DNA of 36,678 bases, from NCBI GenBank assembly GCA_002359315.1, contig DEMS01000016.1:1-36678 (forward strand), in the 5' to 3' direction. This document shows, in pieces, positions 1 through 7,938 of this stretch. The position numbers and the translations under genes were made by a program. Origin of the DNA: Bacteroidetes bacterium UBA2664. GTDB taxonomy: Bacteria; Bacteroidota; Rhodothermia; Balneolales; Balneolaceae. Under the pieces are notes generated by a model. The model saw nothing but the letters and a program-made list of their open reading frames with translations. It had not been told where the DNA came from and did not search any database. Positions within the stretch are counted from its first letter, which is position 1; each line of letters opens with the position of its first letter.

Positions 1-18
1 CTTTATACATAGAAGGAT

Positions 19-222
19 GACGGCCGGGGTTTGATGACAGTCGAGTTTGATGACTTTCTGATTGATAACATTCTGATTGATAACTTTCTGATTGATGACA
101 CTCTGATTGATGAGAGTCGATGTTTGTTGACGGCCGGGGTTTGATGACAGTCGAGTTTGATGACTTTCTGATTGATGACACTCTGATTGATGAGAGTCGG
201 TGTTTGTTGACGGCCGGGGTTT
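19..222. repeat. degenerate 15-bp tandem repeat in higher-order copies
   Basis: The stretch is built of about 15-bp units such as ctgattgatgacact (88-102 differs by nothing from 168-182), ctgattgataacatt (58-72) and gagtttgatgacttt (153-167). The shared core is TTGATGAC or TTGATAAC. A larger block starting gacggccggggttt recurs at 19, 129 and 209, giving copies of 110 bp, 80 bp and a 14-bp stub. The 110-bp copy differs mainly by two extra 15-bp units, as expected from slippage or unequal crossing over. The plus strand is full of TGA stops. The minus strand is open, but its translation is a monotonous low-complexity string, so I treat it as non-coding. The array may continue left of the window. 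Confidence 0.85.
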
Positions 223-238
223 ATGCTGTCGGATTATT

Positions 239-829
239 TTAATTAAACTCTGCACCATCAATAATTTTTTTATATCGAATTACATAATTTATAAATGAGT
301 AGATCATAAAGGCTACAGAGGCAATCATAAGCCAAAAATGAACGTCTGTGGCTTCCCTGAAGAAGAATATTGAAATCCAGTAAAACGCCATGATATTTAC
401 GGAAATTTTACCGGACATGATGGACATGGCCACCTTGCCTCTTTTCTTTTTTATATATCCTGACCCGGTCATTATCAATAAATCCCTGGAAACGCCCAAG
501 GCAAAATACCATACCGGAATCCACCCCAGCATCACTGTATAGAGAAACAGGAAAAATGCCATCAGTTTGTCTGCAATCGGGTCAAGTACTTTGCCCAGTT
601 CAGATATTTCATTTCTCCAGCGGGCCACTAAACCATCCAGATAGTCCGATATCACCCCATATATGATCAACAATACGATCGCATAATTTATCTCGTAATC
701 ATTATTCATATGGATATAGATCACCGGAACGACGACCAGAACCCGGGTTAATGAGATAAAATTAGACCATGTGATAATATGATTTTTTACCACTAATTTC
801 TTCCCATCAATGTTTATCGCTTCTCTCAT
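239..829 (-). CDS. CDP-alcohol phosphatidyltransferase (PgsA-like)
   Basis: A 196-residue integral membrane enzyme that transfers a phosphatidyl group from CDP-diacylglycerol to an alcohol, most likely glycerol-3-phosphate, in phospholipid synthesis at the inner membrane. The full family signature D-x2-DG-x2-AR-x8-G-x3-D-x3-D is visible as D62, D65-G66, A69-R70, G79, D83 and D87. These aspartates bind the metal and CDP. An N-terminal N-x3-T-R stretch (SNFISLTR) and several hydrophobic helices fit PgsA, whose usual length is 180-200. The acceptor alcohol cannot be read from sequence, so cardiolipin or phosphatidylserine/inositol-type enzymes remain possible. It is divergent from the NUDIX gene and ends 17 bp from the tandem repeat. 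Confidence 0.9.
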   Translation of the reverse strand: MREAINIDGKKLVVKNHIITWSNFISLTRVLVVVPVIYIHMNNDYEINYAIVLLIIYGVISDYLDGLVARWRNEISELGKVLDPIADKLMAFFLFLYTVMLGWIPVWYFALGVSRDLLIMTGSGYIKKKRGKVAMSIMSGKISVNIMAFYWISIFFFREATDVHFWLMIASVAFMIYSFINYVIRYKKIIDGAEFN

Positions 830-938
830 ACTTTTTTTCGATCGGAAATCAGTTTGATATCACTTTTTAGTACGCAACTAAACAGGGATTGTTCTATTAT
901 CTGACTAATAATACACTTTTTAAACATGATTTATACAA

Positions 939-1538
939 ATGAAAAATAAGGAATCCTCATCTTCAGATCATAGATCATCATCATTAATTGAAAAAGAGAA
1001 GTCATCAGAACAGGTCTATGATGGCAAATTATTAAAGGTTTTTTATGATGAAGTCACACTGCCGGATCAAACATTTTCATCAAGAGAGTGGATAAAACAT
1101 CCGGGTGCCTGTGCTGTGGTTCCTGTTTTTGAAGATGGAACCATCATGCTTCTTAAACAATTTCGATATCCCCCGAGAAAGATATTTATTGAAGTCCCGG
1201 CCGGAAAAATTGATCCCGGTGAAGATCCTCTTCGAACGGCTGAAAGAGAACTCCTGGAAGAGAGTGGGGTTGAGTGCCGGAATATCATTAAAACCGGATC
1301 ATTCTATCCTGCCATTGGTTACGCGGACGAGATTATCCACACTTATGTGGCCTGGGATCTCACGATCAAAGATCAAAATGTAGATGACGATGAATTTTTA
1401 CAGCCATTCCGCATCCCCTATCAGAAGGCAGTGCAGATGATTGCTGACGGTGAAATTACCGATGCCAAAACCCTGTCTGCACTGATTCAAACCAAAATGT
1501 GGTGGGAGAAAAATGGACCCTTTCCTATAGCTTTCTAA
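939..1538 (+). CDS. NUDIX hydrolase, ADP-ribose pyrophosphatase type
   Basis: A 199-residue cytosolic enzyme. The complete Nudix box G-x5-E-x7-RE-U-x-EE-x-G-U is present: G89, E95, R103-E104, E107-E108, G110, V111. It is preceded by the LLKQFRYPPRKIFIEVPAGK run typical of the NudF/ADP-ribose pyrophosphatase branch, which hydrolyses ADP-ribose or ADP-sugars to AMP and sugar phosphate. The first 20 residues are Ser-rich and not part of the fold. No other in-frame Met lies before the core, so this start is kept. The gene is convergent with the small-protein/HTH pair, with 19 bp between stops. Exact nucleotide-sugar substrate is unknown. Confidence 0.92.
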   Translation: MKNKESSSSDHRSSSLIEKEKSSEQVYDGKLLKVFYDEVTLPDQTFSSREWIKHPGACAVVPVFEDGTIMLLKQFRYPPRKIFIEVPAGKIDPGEDPLRTAERELLEESGVECRNIIKTGSFYPAIGYADEIIHTYVAWDLTIKDQNVDDDEFLQPFRIPYQKAVQMIADGEITDAKTLSALIQTKMWWEKNGPFPIAF

Positions 1539-1557
1539 TAAAAGGCCGATCCCGATT

Positions 1558-1851
1558 TTAATCTCTTTTTTTGATGATCCCTTCTCGCACTGCTAATTCA
1601 AATAGCGACTGATGCAGATTTTCCACCAAAAGGTCCCCGCGATTAATCAATTCATCGACTTCATCACCGGTCATCATGATCAGGCATCCGGCTTCCCGAA
1701 ACTGCAGATCAATATTCCGTGGATCCGTTAATCTCATTTTATCCACATTGAGTCCATCTGGACTCACGTTTTGATCGACCAGACAGTAATAAATATCTGA
1801 CCTCTCTTCGCCAAAATTAATCTCCTGGAGTATTGTTTGATCTAGTTTCAT
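1558..1851 (-). CDS. 97-residue protein of unknown function, partner of the HTH gene
   Basis: I do not recognise this family. I chose the start at 1851 (MKLDQTILQE...) because the longer reading frame back to 2037 overlaps the well-supported HTH gene and has non-protein-like composition there. The protein is acidic and soluble, with no signal peptide or membrane helix. Its second half looks helical (TGDEVDELINRGDLLVENLH). The start lies 28 bp after the stop of the HTH gene on the same strand, so the two are probably one transcription unit. An HTH regulator followed by a small acidic protein resembles toxin-antitoxin or anti-regulator pairs, but nothing in the sequence identifies a toxin activity. 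Confidence 0.7.
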   Translation of the reverse strand: MKLDQTILQEINFGEERSDIYYCLVDQNVSPDGLNVDKMRLTDPRNIDLQFREAGCLIMMTGDEVDELINRGDLLVENLHQSLFELAVREGIIKKRD

Positions 1852-1879
1852 ATTTAAAATAACAATGATTGGCTGACTC

Positions 1880-2299
1880 TCATTTTGAATATCGTTCGAT
1901 AAAATCCCGGGCTTTGATAACTTCCATAATCTCCTGATTTTCTGCATCAACGATCCGGACCTGAAACAGGCTAATAATTGCCTGGCTGTGCAGGCATTCG
2001 ATCGTCTCAGAAATTGATTCGCACTCTTCGGTTTCACTTACCAGATCGTTCACACCCTGAACGATATATTTCATTTTTTTAGCCTGATGTTCTTTATCCG
2101 TTTTTTCATCATTGCCAGATGGGCCTTCATTGAAATAATCACGAATGGCATCTTCCGTTACATACCACTGCACACCCAGTTTCCGCCCTTTTAATTTACC
2201 CTCCCTTAAGTAGGCACGAATGGTCATTTTACTGATTCCGAGCTGTTCATGCAGATCATCAACAGAATAGAGCGTCAAAGATCCAATTTTTTTAGCCAT
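1880..2299 (-). CDS. Excisionase/MerR-type helix-turn-helix protein
   Basis: 139 residues. Residues 9-56 form a winged-helix domain of the excisionase (MerR-like) type: YSVDDLHEQLGISKMTIRAY is the HTH, followed by the LKGRKLGVQWYVTEDAIRDY wing and helix. A charged linker (about 57-75) leads to a roughly 65-residue C-terminal domain I do not recognise. It is probably a DNA-binding regulator that may sense or dimerise through the C-terminal part. The upstream 2300-2400 region is extremely AT-rich with a near-perfect inverted repeat that could be its operator. Transcription likely continues into the 97-residue gene. It is not linked to an integrase here, so an excisionase role is unlikely. Confidence 0.85.
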   Translation of the reverse strand: MAKKIGSLTLYSVDDLHEQLGISKMTIRAYLREGKLKGRKLGVQWYVTEDAIRDYFNEGPSGNDEKTDKEHQAKKMKYIVQGVNDLVSETEECESISETIECLHSQAIISLFQVRIVDAENQEIMEVIKARDFIERYSK

Positions 2300-2344
2300 G
2301 ATCGGTTTTTATAATGGGTTATTATCTAACAATAGTTATATAAA

Positions 2345-2368
2345 GATAATATAATATCTAATATTATC
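2345..2368. promoter_or_regulatory. inverted repeat, possible operator of the HTH gene
   Basis: The arms gataatat (2345-2352) and atattatc (2361-2368) form a perfect 8-bp inverted repeat with an 8-bp centre, 46-69 bp upstream of the HTH start. The whole 2310-2395 stretch is nearly pure A/T, and ttatctaa-type words recur at 2314 and 2354. This suits a divergent or autoregulated promoter. An AT-rich region gives such palindromes easily, so binding is inference. The rest of the 2300-2646 gap holds only the terminator at 2583-2634; I see no other gene in it. Confidence 0.4.
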
Positions 2369-2582
2369 ATACATTACTTATATAATAAGAATTTCATTTG
2401 GGATTGATGGGTGAATGGTGATATATTATCAGGAGTTACTTGAAAATCACCGCACTTCTCATTCAAGTCGAAACCCAAATACACAATTCCCGGCATTGTT
2501 ATATCTGCTATTCCCGGTTAAAGATTTGGATACTTTGAAATTGAAATGGATTGATGATGGCCGTTTCAAGCCATCAAAAAAT

Positions 2583-2634
2583 AAAGCCTGATTCAGTGAA
2601 ACCTTAAAAAGGAATCCATTCGCAATCAGGCTTT
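2583..2634 (-). terminator. hairpin terminator downstream of the RND pump
   Basis: The arms aaagcctgatt (2583-2593) and aatcaggcttt (2624-2634) are exact reverse complements, 11 bp each, with a 30-nt loop. It begins 12 bp beyond the pump stop at 2647, so it probably ends the minus-strand efflux operon. The loop is long for a classical intrinsic terminator. Confidence 0.65.
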
Positions 2635-2646
2635 TGATTTTCGGGT

Positions 2647-5600
2647 TTAGCCCTGTGTAGTTTGGGGCAGAGGAACTTTGGACGTTTTTTCCAGAAACGC
2701 TTCTTTCTTCACAATCAGATACTCTTTAATATTATTGGCTGTGATATAAACGACCGGTATTAATATCAAAGTTATCAGTGTGGATGCAGTTAACCCCCCA
2801 ATCACAACTCTTGCCAATGATGCCTGAATCTCTCCACCGGCACCCCATCCAAACGAAAGAGGCAGAAGTCCCAGTACGGTGGTCAGTGTCGTCATGAGTA
2901 TCGGCCTCAATCGCAGCCGTCCCGATTCAATGACAGCATCCATAATTTTTATATTCTTATCTCTCCTCATCAAATTAATGTAATCCACCAATACAATGGC
3001 ATTGTTTACAACAATACCCACTAACATGATCACTCCCATGATGCTCTGCATATTAAACGTTGTATTGGTCAGGATCATCGTGGGAATAACACCAATGATC
3101 GCAACAGGAACTGCAAACATTACAATCAATGGATCGAGGAATCTCTCAAACTGAGCTGCCATCACCATATAGATTAAACCCAACGCCATCAATATAGAGA
3201 CGATAAAATCGGTCTGAGCTTTTTGCTGTTCCTCATATTCACCGCTATAAATAACTGAAAATCCGGTTGGCATCTGAAGGTCTGACAAAGCAGCCTGTAT
3301 TTTTTCAACGGCCTGACCCAATGGAACACCACTCTCTAAGTTTGCTGTAATAAATGTTACCCGCTGACCATTGACCCGATTGATGGAAACCGGCCCTCTG
3401 GAGGCTTCTTGGTCTATAACAGTTGAAATCGGCACTGTAGCACCACTTGCCGTACGTACGGCAATATTTTCCAGGTCAAGTGTGCTCATTCTATCCTGTT
3501 CTTGTAATCGTACAGTGATATTATACTCATCCCCGCCATCTCTGTAAACACCGGCACGGGCACCTCCGATATTTGCCTGAACAGCTTGAGCGACTTCGCG
3601 TCCGGTAAGCCCCAGTTCCGCTATTTTTTCGCGATCAAAAATAATGTTTTGTTCCGGCCGGCCCTCTTCCCGATCAGATCGAACACCTCTCACTTCCGGG
3701 ATGCTTTCCATTCTTCTTCTGATTTCGTCGGCAAGTTCATTGGCCATTTCAATATCGTACCCCCGAAGTTGAACCTGTACAGCTTCATCCCCCCCGGATC
3801 CAAAAATTCTTCTCAAAATCCATAGGCCGCTTTGAGCACTGACCCTGAAAAAGCCCCCGGGGATGCTGCCTTCAACCTCATTGCGGATCTGATCCGCCAG
3901 ATCGTAAGAATTTATGGTTCGTTCACTTACATCTACCAAACTGAGTTCAACCTGCGCCCTGCCATTTCGAACCTCGGTGCTTACATATTTAACCTGATCG
4001 TTGGGCACAACCGCCATTACCTTATCACGCAGTTCTTCAAGATATCGGTTCGATACTGCAATATTCATTCCATCAGCCAGAAAGAAATCTATACTGATTT
4101 CATCTGCTTCCGTCTCCGGTGCCAATTCCGTATCAATAAAACCTGCGGCATAAACAGAAACGCCTATCAACAGAATTGTAATCGTGAAAACCATATATTT
4201 TCTCTCGATCGCAATCTTTAAAAAGTCGCTGTATTTATTCTCAAATCGTTCAAAAAACAGTTGAAACCGGCCTTTATCTTTCGCTTGAAGTTCTGAATCC
4301 GGCTTAATTGTAAGAAATTTGCTTGCAAGCATAGGAACCAATGTAAGTGCTACAAGCAACGAACAGAAGAGTGAGAAAACCACGACCATCGCAAGTTCCT
4401 GAAACATGGTTCCGGTAATCGTCTGCATGAATACAACAGGCAGAAAAATAACCGACGTGGTAATTGTCGAAGCGACGATCGCGCCTCCAACCTCTTGTGT
4501 ACCCACCAATGCACTCTCTGCCAATGACCTGCCCTTCCCGCGTAATCGAACAATATTTTCCAGTACTACAATAGCGTTATCAACAATCAGCCCGACTCCA
4601 AGAGCGAGTCCTCCAAAACTCATCTGATTGAGGGTTAATCCTGTAAAGTAGAGAAGTCCGAACGTCGCAATAATAGAGACCGGAATCGCCAGTGAGATTA
4701 TAAATGTTGTAGAGCCATTCCTCAAAAAGATATATAGAATGAATATAGCGAGAACAGCTCCCCACAATGCTGCTTCTTGAACATTATCGATGGAATTTTG
4801 AATAAATTCACTCTGATCTGTGACAATGAGAAGGTTCAGCTCTTCCCGTTCGGCATTAATCCGTTCTACTTCTCTGTGGATTAATCGTGATACTTCTACG
4901 GTATTGGATCCGGTCTGCTTCCGTATCCCCAATCGAATCATGGGAATGTCATTTACGCTGGTAACTCTGCCGATATCGGCATATGCATCTTCAACTGTTG
5001 CCACATCTTTTACCCTGACCGGTATCCCATCAACCTGTGTGATGATGGTCTCTGCAATTTGATCGATCGATGTAAATTCACCTAATGTACGGACATAGAG
5101 CTCTGTCAGGCCATCTTTTACATTCCCGCCGGGTGCGGTGTTGTTTTCAGCTATGATAGCACTTTGTACTTCTGCTGCTGTCAAACCGCTTGCGATCAGC
5201 CGATCTCTTTTCAAGTTCACTAAAATTTCCCGACTCACGCCTCCCCATACATCAATGGCCCCAACTCCCGGAATCTGTTCCAGGCGTTTTGTGATATCTC
5301 TTTCCAGCAACTGTGTTAACTCATCTAAAGGCCGGTTTGATTGGGCTCCCAGAATGACAATTGGGAAATCATTGGGATCGAATTTTCGAACCCTTGGAGC
5401 CTCAGCTTCTTCCGGTAAACTGCCCCTTACTCTGTCCAGGGCTGCCCTTATATCGTTGGCAGCCTCATCCAGGTTTGTATTTTGAGAAAACGTCAGATTT
5501 ACCCGGCTTGAACCCTCTTCAGAAGTCGAAGTAATTTCTTCAATATTTGCGACACCGGAGACTGCATTCTCAATCTGATCGGTAATGATAGTTTCAATCT

Positions 5601-5772
5601 CTTCAGGCCCAACGTTCGCATAATCAACGGATATTGATAATCGCGGAAACTCTACCGGGGGGAGCAGATCGACAGGCAGATATCGAAATCCTGCAATACC
5701 CAGTACAATTACAATGAGATAGACCATTGTTGTTGCAATCGGTCTTTGTATAGATGTTTGTGTTAATCCCAT
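2647..5772 (-). CDS. RND efflux pump, inner-membrane transporter (AcrB/HAE1 type)
   Basis: 1041 residues, the normal length of AcrB-type proton antiporters (about 1,030-1,050). It starts with the typical cytoplasmic leader and TM1 (TSIQRPIATTMVYLIVIVLG), followed by the periplasmic porter domain, the TM2-7 bundle, a second periplasmic loop and TM8-12. The TM4 proton-relay motif reads GLIVDNAIVVLEN, so the first acidic residue is present (D398) while the second is Asn (N399). AcrB has Asp-Asp there. The VDN form is common in HAE1-like pumps of Bacteroidota and in SwrC-like proteins. It lies 7 bp after the adaptor gene. Likely exports hydrophobic or amphiphilic drugs or lipids; substrate cannot be inferred. 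Confidence 0.95.
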   Translation of the reverse strand: MGLTQTSIQRPIATTMVYLIVIVLGIAGFRYLPVDLLPPVEFPRLSISVDYANVGPEEIETIITDQIENAVSGVANIEEITSTSEEGSSRVNLTFSQNTNLDEAANDIRAALDRVRGSLPEEAEAPRVRKFDPNDFPIVILGAQSNRPLDELTQLLERDITKRLEQIPGVGAIDVWGGVSREILVNLKRDRLIASGLTAAEVQSAIIAENNTAPGGNVKDGLTELYVRTLGEFTSIDQIAETIITQVDGIPVRVKDVATVEDAYADIGRVTSVNDIPMIRLGIRKQTGSNTVEVSRLIHREVERINAEREELNLLIVTDQSEFIQNSIDNVQEAALWGAVLAIFILYIFLRNGSTTFIISLAIPVSIIATFGLLYFTGLTLNQMSFGGLALGVGLIVDNAIVVLENIVRLRGKGRSLAESALVGTQEVGGAIVASTITTSVIFLPVVFMQTITGTMFQELAMVVVFSLFCSLLVALTLVPMLASKFLTIKPDSELQAKDKGRFQLFFERFENKYSDFLKIAIERKYMVFTITILLIGVSVYAAGFIDTELAPETEADEISIDFFLADGMNIAVSNRYLEELRDKVMAVVPNDQVKYVSTEVRNGRAQVELSLVDVSERTINSYDLADQIRNEVEGSIPGGFFRVSAQSGLWILRRIFGSGGDEAVQVQLRGYDIEMANELADEIRRRMESIPEVRGVRSDREEGRPEQNIIFDREKIAELGLTGREVAQAVQANIGGARAGVYRDGGDEYNITVRLQEQDRMSTLDLENIAVRTASGATVPISTVIDQEASRGPVSINRVNGQRVTFITANLESGVPLGQAVEKIQAALSDLQMPTGFSVIYSGEYEEQQKAQTDFIVSILMALGLIYMVMAAQFERFLDPLIVMFAVPVAIIGVIPTMILTNTTFNMQSIMGVIMLVGIVVNNAIVLVDYINLMRRDKNIKIMDAVIESGRLRLRPILMTTLTTVLGLLPLSFGWGAGGEIQASLARVVIGGLTASTLITLILIPVVYITANNIKEYLIVKKEAFLEKTSKVPLPQTTQG

Positions 5773-5779
5773 GGTCTTT

Positions 5780-7093
5780 TTAATTAATATTGTTAGCGTC
5801 TATTCTTGACTGATCGGCAACATTTTCATTCATGATCTCTCTCAGGAGATCTTGAGGCCTGAGCCTTTGCATATCCATTATACTTTGCCATGCAACGGGC
5901 CTTACCCTGGCTATTTCACTATTATCTCGCGATAGCAAGTTATGGCCAACCGTCACAACCCAATCACCGCTTCTGATTCCAATCACACCGGCAGCATCGC
6001 GGCCACGTGCTACAACTTCTATGGGAATAAACTCAATATCTGTCGGGTTGCTCAGGTTTGATGTGGACTCACCTCTGTCCAGTTCTTCCTGTTGTTCAGC
6101 TTCAACTCCAAAACTTGAAGCTACATATACCCCGGTTACGCCACTTTGAGGATTGCGATATATGGCACTCAGAGGAATAATGGTTGTCTGTTCACTCTCG
6201 CCATAAAGCACATCTACCGTGACAAACATGCCGGGCAGCAGATGTCCGGCTGCATTATTAATATCGATTTCAGCTGTAGTGCTGAAGTTACCGGCACCAA
6301 GGAACGGTGATATTCTGGATATTTCTGAAACCAGAACGGTATCTCTAATATTTTCGGAAAAAATTCGTGCGGTTTGTCCAACCGATATATATCCTAACAT
6401 TCGCTCTGTCAGGTTGATCGTAATTTTGGTTTCACTTAGGTTCCCAACGGTAAAAAGGCGACTGCTTGTGTTTACCAACATGCCCACTTCAGCCGAACGC
6501 TGACCCACAGTACCGGATACCGGTGAGCGTATAATCGTTTGGTTAAGAGCGTCTCTCTGTTCCTCTACGCTTGACTCTGCCTGGTCTACCTGTGCTTCAG
6601 CAAGATCCAGGCTTGCAAGTGCTGATTCCAATTGTGCTTCGAGCTGTTCTATTTCGAGATCACTGCTTAATTCTCTTTCAGCTAACACTCTCTCACGGCG
6701 GAGTTGTGATTCAACCTCTCCCAGTGCTGCTTCAGCTTGTCTGCGCTGGGCAACGGTGATCCGTAAACTCGCTTCGGCCTGGCGCAATCGTTCCCGGTAT
6801 TCAGAATCGCGCAGTTTTAATAGAGGCTCGCCCAATGATACAATATCACCGTCCTGCACATAGATCTCTTCTATGGGAGCGCTGATTCTGGGGTATATAT
6901 CAACCTGATTACTTGCGCTTACAATCCCATTCAACCTCTCTTCCAGGGGTAAACCCCCAAACTGAGCCTGAACAGCTTCAACAGCCGGTACTACCGTCGT
7001 ATTAATGTCTGTATTCCCACCCTCTTCACTTCCGCATGCCTGGAAAAAAGCTACTGTGGAGACGAGTATTAGTAAAATTATTCGTTTTTTCAT
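5780..7093 (-). CDS. RND efflux periplasmic adaptor lipoprotein (membrane fusion protein)
   Basis: 437 residues from the chosen start at 7093, which gives a clean lipoprotein signal (MKKRIILLILVSTVAFFQAC, lipobox FQAC). The frame is open for 12 codons further upstream, but those do not look like a signal peptide. After the lipidated Cys come the first half of the lipoyl/barrel-sandwich domain, an Ala/Glu/Leu-rich coiled-coil hairpin at roughly residues 100-190, the second lipoyl half (IIRSPVSGTVGQRSAEVG), a beta-barrel and a membrane-proximal domain. It joins the RND pump to an outer-membrane channel. First gene of a two-gene operon with the pump. No TolC-like gene is nearby, so the channel must be encoded elsewhere. 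Confidence 0.94.
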   Translation of the reverse strand: MKKRIILLILVSTVAFFQACGSEEGGNTDINTTVVPAVEAVQAQFGGLPLEERLNGIVSASNQVDIYPRISAPIEEIYVQDGDIVSLGEPLLKLRDSEYRERLRQAEASLRITVAQRRQAEAALGEVESQLRRERVLAERELSSDLEIEQLEAQLESALASLDLAEAQVDQAESSVEEQRDALNQTIIRSPVSGTVGQRSAEVGMLVNTSSRLFTVGNLSETKITINLTERMLGYISVGQTARIFSENIRDTVLVSEISRISPFLGAGNFSTTAEIDINNAAGHLLPGMFVTVDVLYGESEQTTIIPLSAIYRNPQSGVTGVYVASSFGVEAEQQEELDRGESTSNLSNPTDIEFIPIEVVARGRDAAGVIGIRSGDWVVTVGHNLLSRDNSEIARVRPVAWQSIMDMQRLRPQDLLREIMNENVADQSRIDANNIN

Positions 7094-7455
7094 GATTTTA
7101 TATGATTCTTTGGTACGGTAGAATAACATTTATAGGCAAAATTCATTCCCACCCATATGTTAAATAGTTTAAAAATGGGGGGGTGATATTATAAAAATTT
7201 GCAAAACCCAGTTCGGATAGGTTTGGAGAGGCGTTTTTCAGGCCGCCAAATGGGACTTGGTAGAGGAGGTGTCACCATCGGCCGGGTATAATGCTTTATC
7301 ATACGAAGATTTCGAATTCTTTTTTTATATTTTAAATCAAATTCACAGTGGAATGAAAATCTGAGTAAATTTTAGCTCAATACAAGTAAACCGTTACTCA
7401 TTCGTTCTACTATTCCTATTGGTATAAAATCTGTTCAATTAACCGTTTGTTTTTT
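7094..7455. other. divergent intergenic region
   Basis: 362 bp between the efflux operon (leftward) and the thioredoxin-fold/symporter pair (rightward). It must hold both promoters. I see poly-G/C arms cacccat (7152-7158) and atgggggggtg (7177-7187), which can pair weakly, and a T-rich run at 7320-7335. I found no convincing Bacteroidota-type TAnnTTTG box, no RNA gene and no credible small ORF. Confidence 0.5.
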
Positions 7456-7938
7456 ATGAATCGCAAAGCGATTATCGGCACTGTAATTACTCTCTTTATT
7501 TTCATCTTCGCTTATTTCTCATTTAGTCAGATATTACCGCAAGAAATTGAAAATGCCCCGGAGTGGTTAACGATGGAGCAAGCCATGACCATGGCTTCCG
7601 TGGATGATCGTCTGGTAATGATTGATATCTATGAGGTCGGTTGCCAATTTTGCCGAAAAATGGATCGCGAAACCTATCCATCCCCAAGTGTGCGAAGTGT
7701 GTTAGATCGTGACTATCATCCTGTAAAGATTAATGGGAACTCGGAAGAGATCATGAATTTTTTAGGCGTGGAGTTAGCTCATAGAGATTTCGCTGCACAA
7801 ATGGGAGTGACGGCTTTTCCATTTACTGTGATTATGGACGCTGAAGGCAATGTTATCGATAGCCGGAGAGGGTATCAGGATATCGTCGGTTTTACCCGTT
7901 TTCTGAACAGTGCTGTTGAAAAAAGCAGAGAGAGTTGA
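7456..7938 (+). CDS. membrane-anchored thioredoxin-fold protein
   Basis: 160 residues from the ATG at 7456 (an in-frame TTG at 7447 would add three residues and is not needed). Residues 4-24 are a membrane anchor or signal peptide, so the domain faces the periplasm. A redox motif C63-Q-F-C66 follows a typical beta strand (LVMIDIYEVG), and a cis-Pro loop appears later (TAFPFTVIM). This matches thioredoxin_7/DUF255-like disulfide reductases. The sequence around CxxC (EVGCQFCRKMDRETY) resembles proteins that reduce or shuttle disulfides to exported substrates. Its stop overlaps the start of the symporter gene. A role in maturing that transporter or other envelope proteins is inference. Confidence 0.85.
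   Translation: MNRKAIIGTVITLFIFIFAYFSFSQILPQEIENAPEWLTMEQAMTMASVDDRLVMIDIYEVGCQFCRKMDRETYPSPSVRSVLDRDYHPVKINGNSEEIMNFLGVELAHRDFAAQMGVTAFPFTVIMDAEGNVIDSRRGYQDIVGFTRFLNSAVEKSRES

Noticed and set aside
1..238. Minus-strand open frame and CRISPR-like look of the terminal repeats
   Set aside because: Units are contiguous 15-mers without spacers, and the translation is low-complexity, so it is neither a CRISPR array nor a gene.
1852..2037. Longer 159-codon frame extending the 97-residue gene upstream
   Set aside because: It overlaps the clearly real HTH gene out of frame, and its extra residues are Arg/Ser/Cys-rich shadow sequence.
1939..2299. HTH gene as a phage excisionase
   Set aside because: No integrase, attachment site or phage gene is nearby; the fold is equally common in regulators and antitoxins.
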